Shown piece by piece: positions 62,799 through 64,000 of a DNA stretch of 64,000 nt (the first letter of the stretch is position 1; each line of letters begins with the position of its first letter). Below the pieces are notes generated by a model. It worked only from the letters and a program-made list of their open reading frames with translations. It made no database searches and was not told the origin of the DNA. The position numbers were made by a program, and so were the translations under genes. The stretch comes from Streptomonospora nanhaiensis (GTDB lineage Bacteria; Actinomycetota; Actinomycetes; Streptosporangiales; Streptosporangiaceae): positions 6,262,001-6,326,000 of the forward strand of contig NZ_CP113264.1 in assembly GCF_026642255.1 (NCBI RefSeq), written 5' to 3'.

Positions 62799-62854
62799 GC
62801 CGGGTGACCCGGCTTTCGGCCTGTTCAGGGCGGGTCACCTGTACCTGGTGACCC
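62799..62854. promoter_or_regulatory. Operator-like cluster upstream of ehuB
   Basis: GCCGGGT-G-ACCCGGC (62799-62813) is a perfect palindrome. GGGTCACC (62832-62839) and GGTGACCC (62847-62854) form a perfect eight-base dyad with a seven-base spacer. The shared GGTGACCC core suggests repeated binding of one regulator. The regulator is not encoded nearby. Confidence 0.5.
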
Positions 62855-62946
62855 TGGGTCCGAGGCGCGGTCACACTGGGGCGTCGGTTCTCCGCCGTCC
62901 TTCCCTTCCCCCGACGCACCCCGGGCCCGGTCCGGAGACCCCCATC

Positions 62947-63010
62947 AAAACCCAGGACACGGCCGTGGGCGGGGTCCGCCGCGCGGACCCCGCCCACCTG
63001 CTGCCGTGTC
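62947..63010 (-). terminator. Terminator of the ectoine operon
   Basis: An inner perfect 15-bp stem (62965-62979 with 62983-62997, GTGGGCGGGGTCCGC) is nested in an outer GACACGGC/GCCGTGTC stem (62956-62963, 63003-63010). On the minus strand it is followed by TTTT (62947-62950). Confidence 0.88.
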
Positions 63011-63016
63011 GGCGCC

Positions 63017-63418
63017 CTACGCGGGGGCGTCCTCCTCCACGACGAGCGGGTAGACCCCGTTCTCGTCGTGGACCTCGCGCCCGGTCACGGGCGGGTTGAA
63101 CACGCAGAGCACGCGGAAGTCCGTCTTGGGACGGACGGTGTGCTTCTCGTGGCCGTTGAGGAGGTAGAGGGTGCCCGGGGTGATGGTGTGCTTCTCCCCG
63201 GTCTCCTCGTTGGTCAGCTCCGCCTCGCCCTCGATGCAGTGCACGAGCTCGACGTGGTTGGCGTACCAGAAGGTCGACTCGGTGCCCGCGTACAGGACGG
63301 TCTCGTGGAAGGAGAAGCCCACCTTCTCCTTGGCCAGGATGATCCGGCGGCTGCGCCAGTTCTCCGTCTTGATGTCGGCCTCGGTGTCGTTGACCTCGTC
63401 CATGCTGCGAACGATCAC
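63017..63418 (-). CDS. ectC: L-ectoine synthase
   Basis: This 133-residue cupin enzyme cyclises N-gamma-acetyl-L-2,4-diaminobutyrate to ectoine, the last step of the pathway. Characteristic segments are IVRSMDEVNDTEADI, SFHETVLYAGTESTFWYANH, VELVHCIEGEAEL and LNGHEKHTVRP, which include the iron-binding residues. It starts with GTG at 63418, with AAGGAG seven bases upstream. It follows ectB on the same strand after about 130 bases. Confidence 0.96.
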   Translation of the reverse strand: MIVRSMDEVNDTEADIKTENWRSRRIILAKEKVGFSFHETVLYAGTESTFWYANHVELVHCIEGEAELTNEETGEKHTITPGTLYLLNGHEKHTVRPKTDFRVLCVFNPPVTGREVHDENGVYPLVVEEDAPA

Positions 63419-63473
63419 TGGCTTGCTCCTTAAACGCGCTGCTGCGCCTTGCTGGGGTGGTGCGACGCGGCGC

Positions 63474-63515
63474 GGGGCCGGACGACCCTCCCTCCTGGGA
63501 GTGTCGTCCGACCCC
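63474..63515 (-). promoter_or_regulatory. Hairpin between ectB and ectC
   Basis: GGGG-c-CGGACGAC (63474-63486) pairs with GTCGTCCG-a-CCCC (63503-63515). It lies in the ectB-ectC gap and could be an attenuator or an RNA-processing stem that sets the ratio of the two proteins. Confidence 0.5.
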
Positions 63516-63547
63516 GTACCGCGTGGATGTGGAACCGCCGCCGGGGC

Positions 63548-64000
63548 CTAGGCCGGCTGCGCCACCTTGACCGCGGCACGGGCCGCGTCAGCCATGATGT
63601 CAAGGCCGGCGGTCAGTTCCTCCTCCGTCGCGGTGAGCGGCGGAAGAAGTTTCGCGACCTCGTCCTCGGGCCCGGAGGTCTCCAGGAGCAGGCCCCGGTC
63701 GAACGACTCGGCCGCCACCTTCTTGGCGATGCCGTCCTGCTCGAAGGCCAGACCCCGGGCGAGCCCGCGGCCGCGCACGTGCGCGCCGAAGTCGGAGTGC
63801 TCCGCCGCCATCTCCCCCAGGCGCGCGGCGACCATGTCGCCCTTGGCCTTGGTGGAGGCGGCGAAGGAGTCGTCGCTCCAGAAGCGGCGCAGCGCCTCGG
63901 CGCCGGTCACCATCGCCGGGTTGAATCCGCGGAAGGTGCCGTTGTGCTCGCCCGGCTCCCACACGTCCAGCTCGCGCTTGAACAGGGTGAGGGCCATGGG
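63548..64000 (-). CDS. ectB: Diaminobutyrate--2-oxoglutarate transaminase (C-terminal part)
   Basis: The window ends inside this gene, leaving the last ~150 codons. The residues LFKRELDVWEPGEHNGTFRG, then NPAMVTGAEALRRFW and HVRGRGLARGLAFE match the C-terminal part of EctB, a PLP-dependent class III aminotransferase that makes 2,4-diaminobutyrate from aspartate semialdehyde. The catalytic lysine lies outside the window. It is followed by ectC, as expected for ectABC. Confidence 0.92.
   Translation of the reverse strand, partial: PMALTLFKRELDVWEPGEHNGTFRGFNPAMVTGAEALRRFWSDDSFAASTKAKGDMVAARLGEMAAEHSDFGAHVRGRGLARGLAFEQDGIAKKVAAESFDRGLLLETSGPEDEVAKLLPPLTATEEELTAGLDIMADAARAAVKVAQPA

Larger units (their letters stand above)
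62564..63016. other. Intergenic region between ectC and ehuB
   Basis: About 450 bases with no supported gene. It contains the ect terminator (62956-63010), a cluster of GGGTCACC-type half-sites (62799-62854), and an AT-richer patch near 62762-62790 with GTTATG twice at an 11-base period (62771 and 62782), all upstream of ehuB. Confidence 0.6.

Overview
The window looks like a chromosomal stretch of a high-GC filamentous actinomycete, most probably a Nocardiopsis-like member of the Streptosporangiales. The evidence is strong G/C bias at third codon positions, many GTG starts and one TTG start, an rRNA operon without spacer tRNAs, and gene order shared with mycobacteria and streptomycetes (mfd-mazG-eno-divIC-DUF501-ppx; sucC-sucD next to a DUF6350 membrane protein; rpfB-rsmA; ppk overlapping a MutT1-type gene). 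Ectoine synthesis and uptake genes close the window. The genus is an inference. No prophage, transposase or CRISPR array was seen.

Layout. 1-4.7 kb: a DUF4287 gene, a BAX-inhibitor membrane protein with a Gly/Tyr/Gln-rich tail, and the proline catabolic pair (P5C dehydrogenase, proline dehydrogenase), divergent from a PucR regulator (4.7-6.5 kb) across a region with two inverted repeats. 6.5-7.0 kb: a perfect 165-bp tandem duplication beside a tRNA gene with an odd anticodon loop. 7.1-12.4 kb: ndh, with two Rex-type operators upstream, then the eno-divIC-DUF501-ppx unit. 12.4-18.4 kb: a TetR/flavin monooxygenase pair, an orphan FtsW/RodA gene, mazG, and an APS kinase with a degenerate ATP-sulfurylase half. 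18.7-28.4 kb: mfd, DUF6350, DUF1707, sucCD, a stand-alone B12-binding subunit and a small conserved gene. 28.5-32.2 kb: Ada-AlkA fusion, Ogt, and a secreted beta-lytic-type peptidase.

32.3-37.8 kb is a complete rRNA operon on the minus strand (16S-23S-5S, with leader, promoter and terminator). 38.1-45.6 kb: pcrA, a nucleoside hydrolase, and a PspC envelope-stress module (NarL regulator and PspC-histidine kinase, divergent from a PspC/toastrack protein and a tiny membrane protein). 45.7-54.9 kb: rsmA, an RpfB-like factor, a racemase-type CoA transferase, a large unknown membrane protein, a STAS protein, an M50-like protease, a repetitive acidic secreted protein and an SRPBCC protein. 55-59.2 kb: Nudix/histidine-phosphatase fusion, ppk and a CPBP protease. 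59.4-64 kb: ehuA-D and ectC-ectB (ectB cut by the window end), all on the minus strand, with an operator-like cluster of GGGTCACC half-sites between the two groups.

Themes. Redox and energy metabolism (ndh/Rex, proline catabolism, sucCD, ppk/ppx), DNA repair (mfd, pcrA, Ada-AlkA, Ogt, MazG, Nudix), cell envelope (SEDS protein, Rpf, M23 peptidase, PspC module) and osmoprotection (ect/ehu) are clustered. Nearly every transcription unit ends in a long perfect GC-rich hairpin, usually without a T-tract. Most of the window is conserved core genome. The less ordinary parts are the tRNA/repeat locus, the DUF1707 gene that reads through a terminator, the unknown 769-residue membrane protein, the repetitive acidic secreted protein and the ect/ehu intergenic region.
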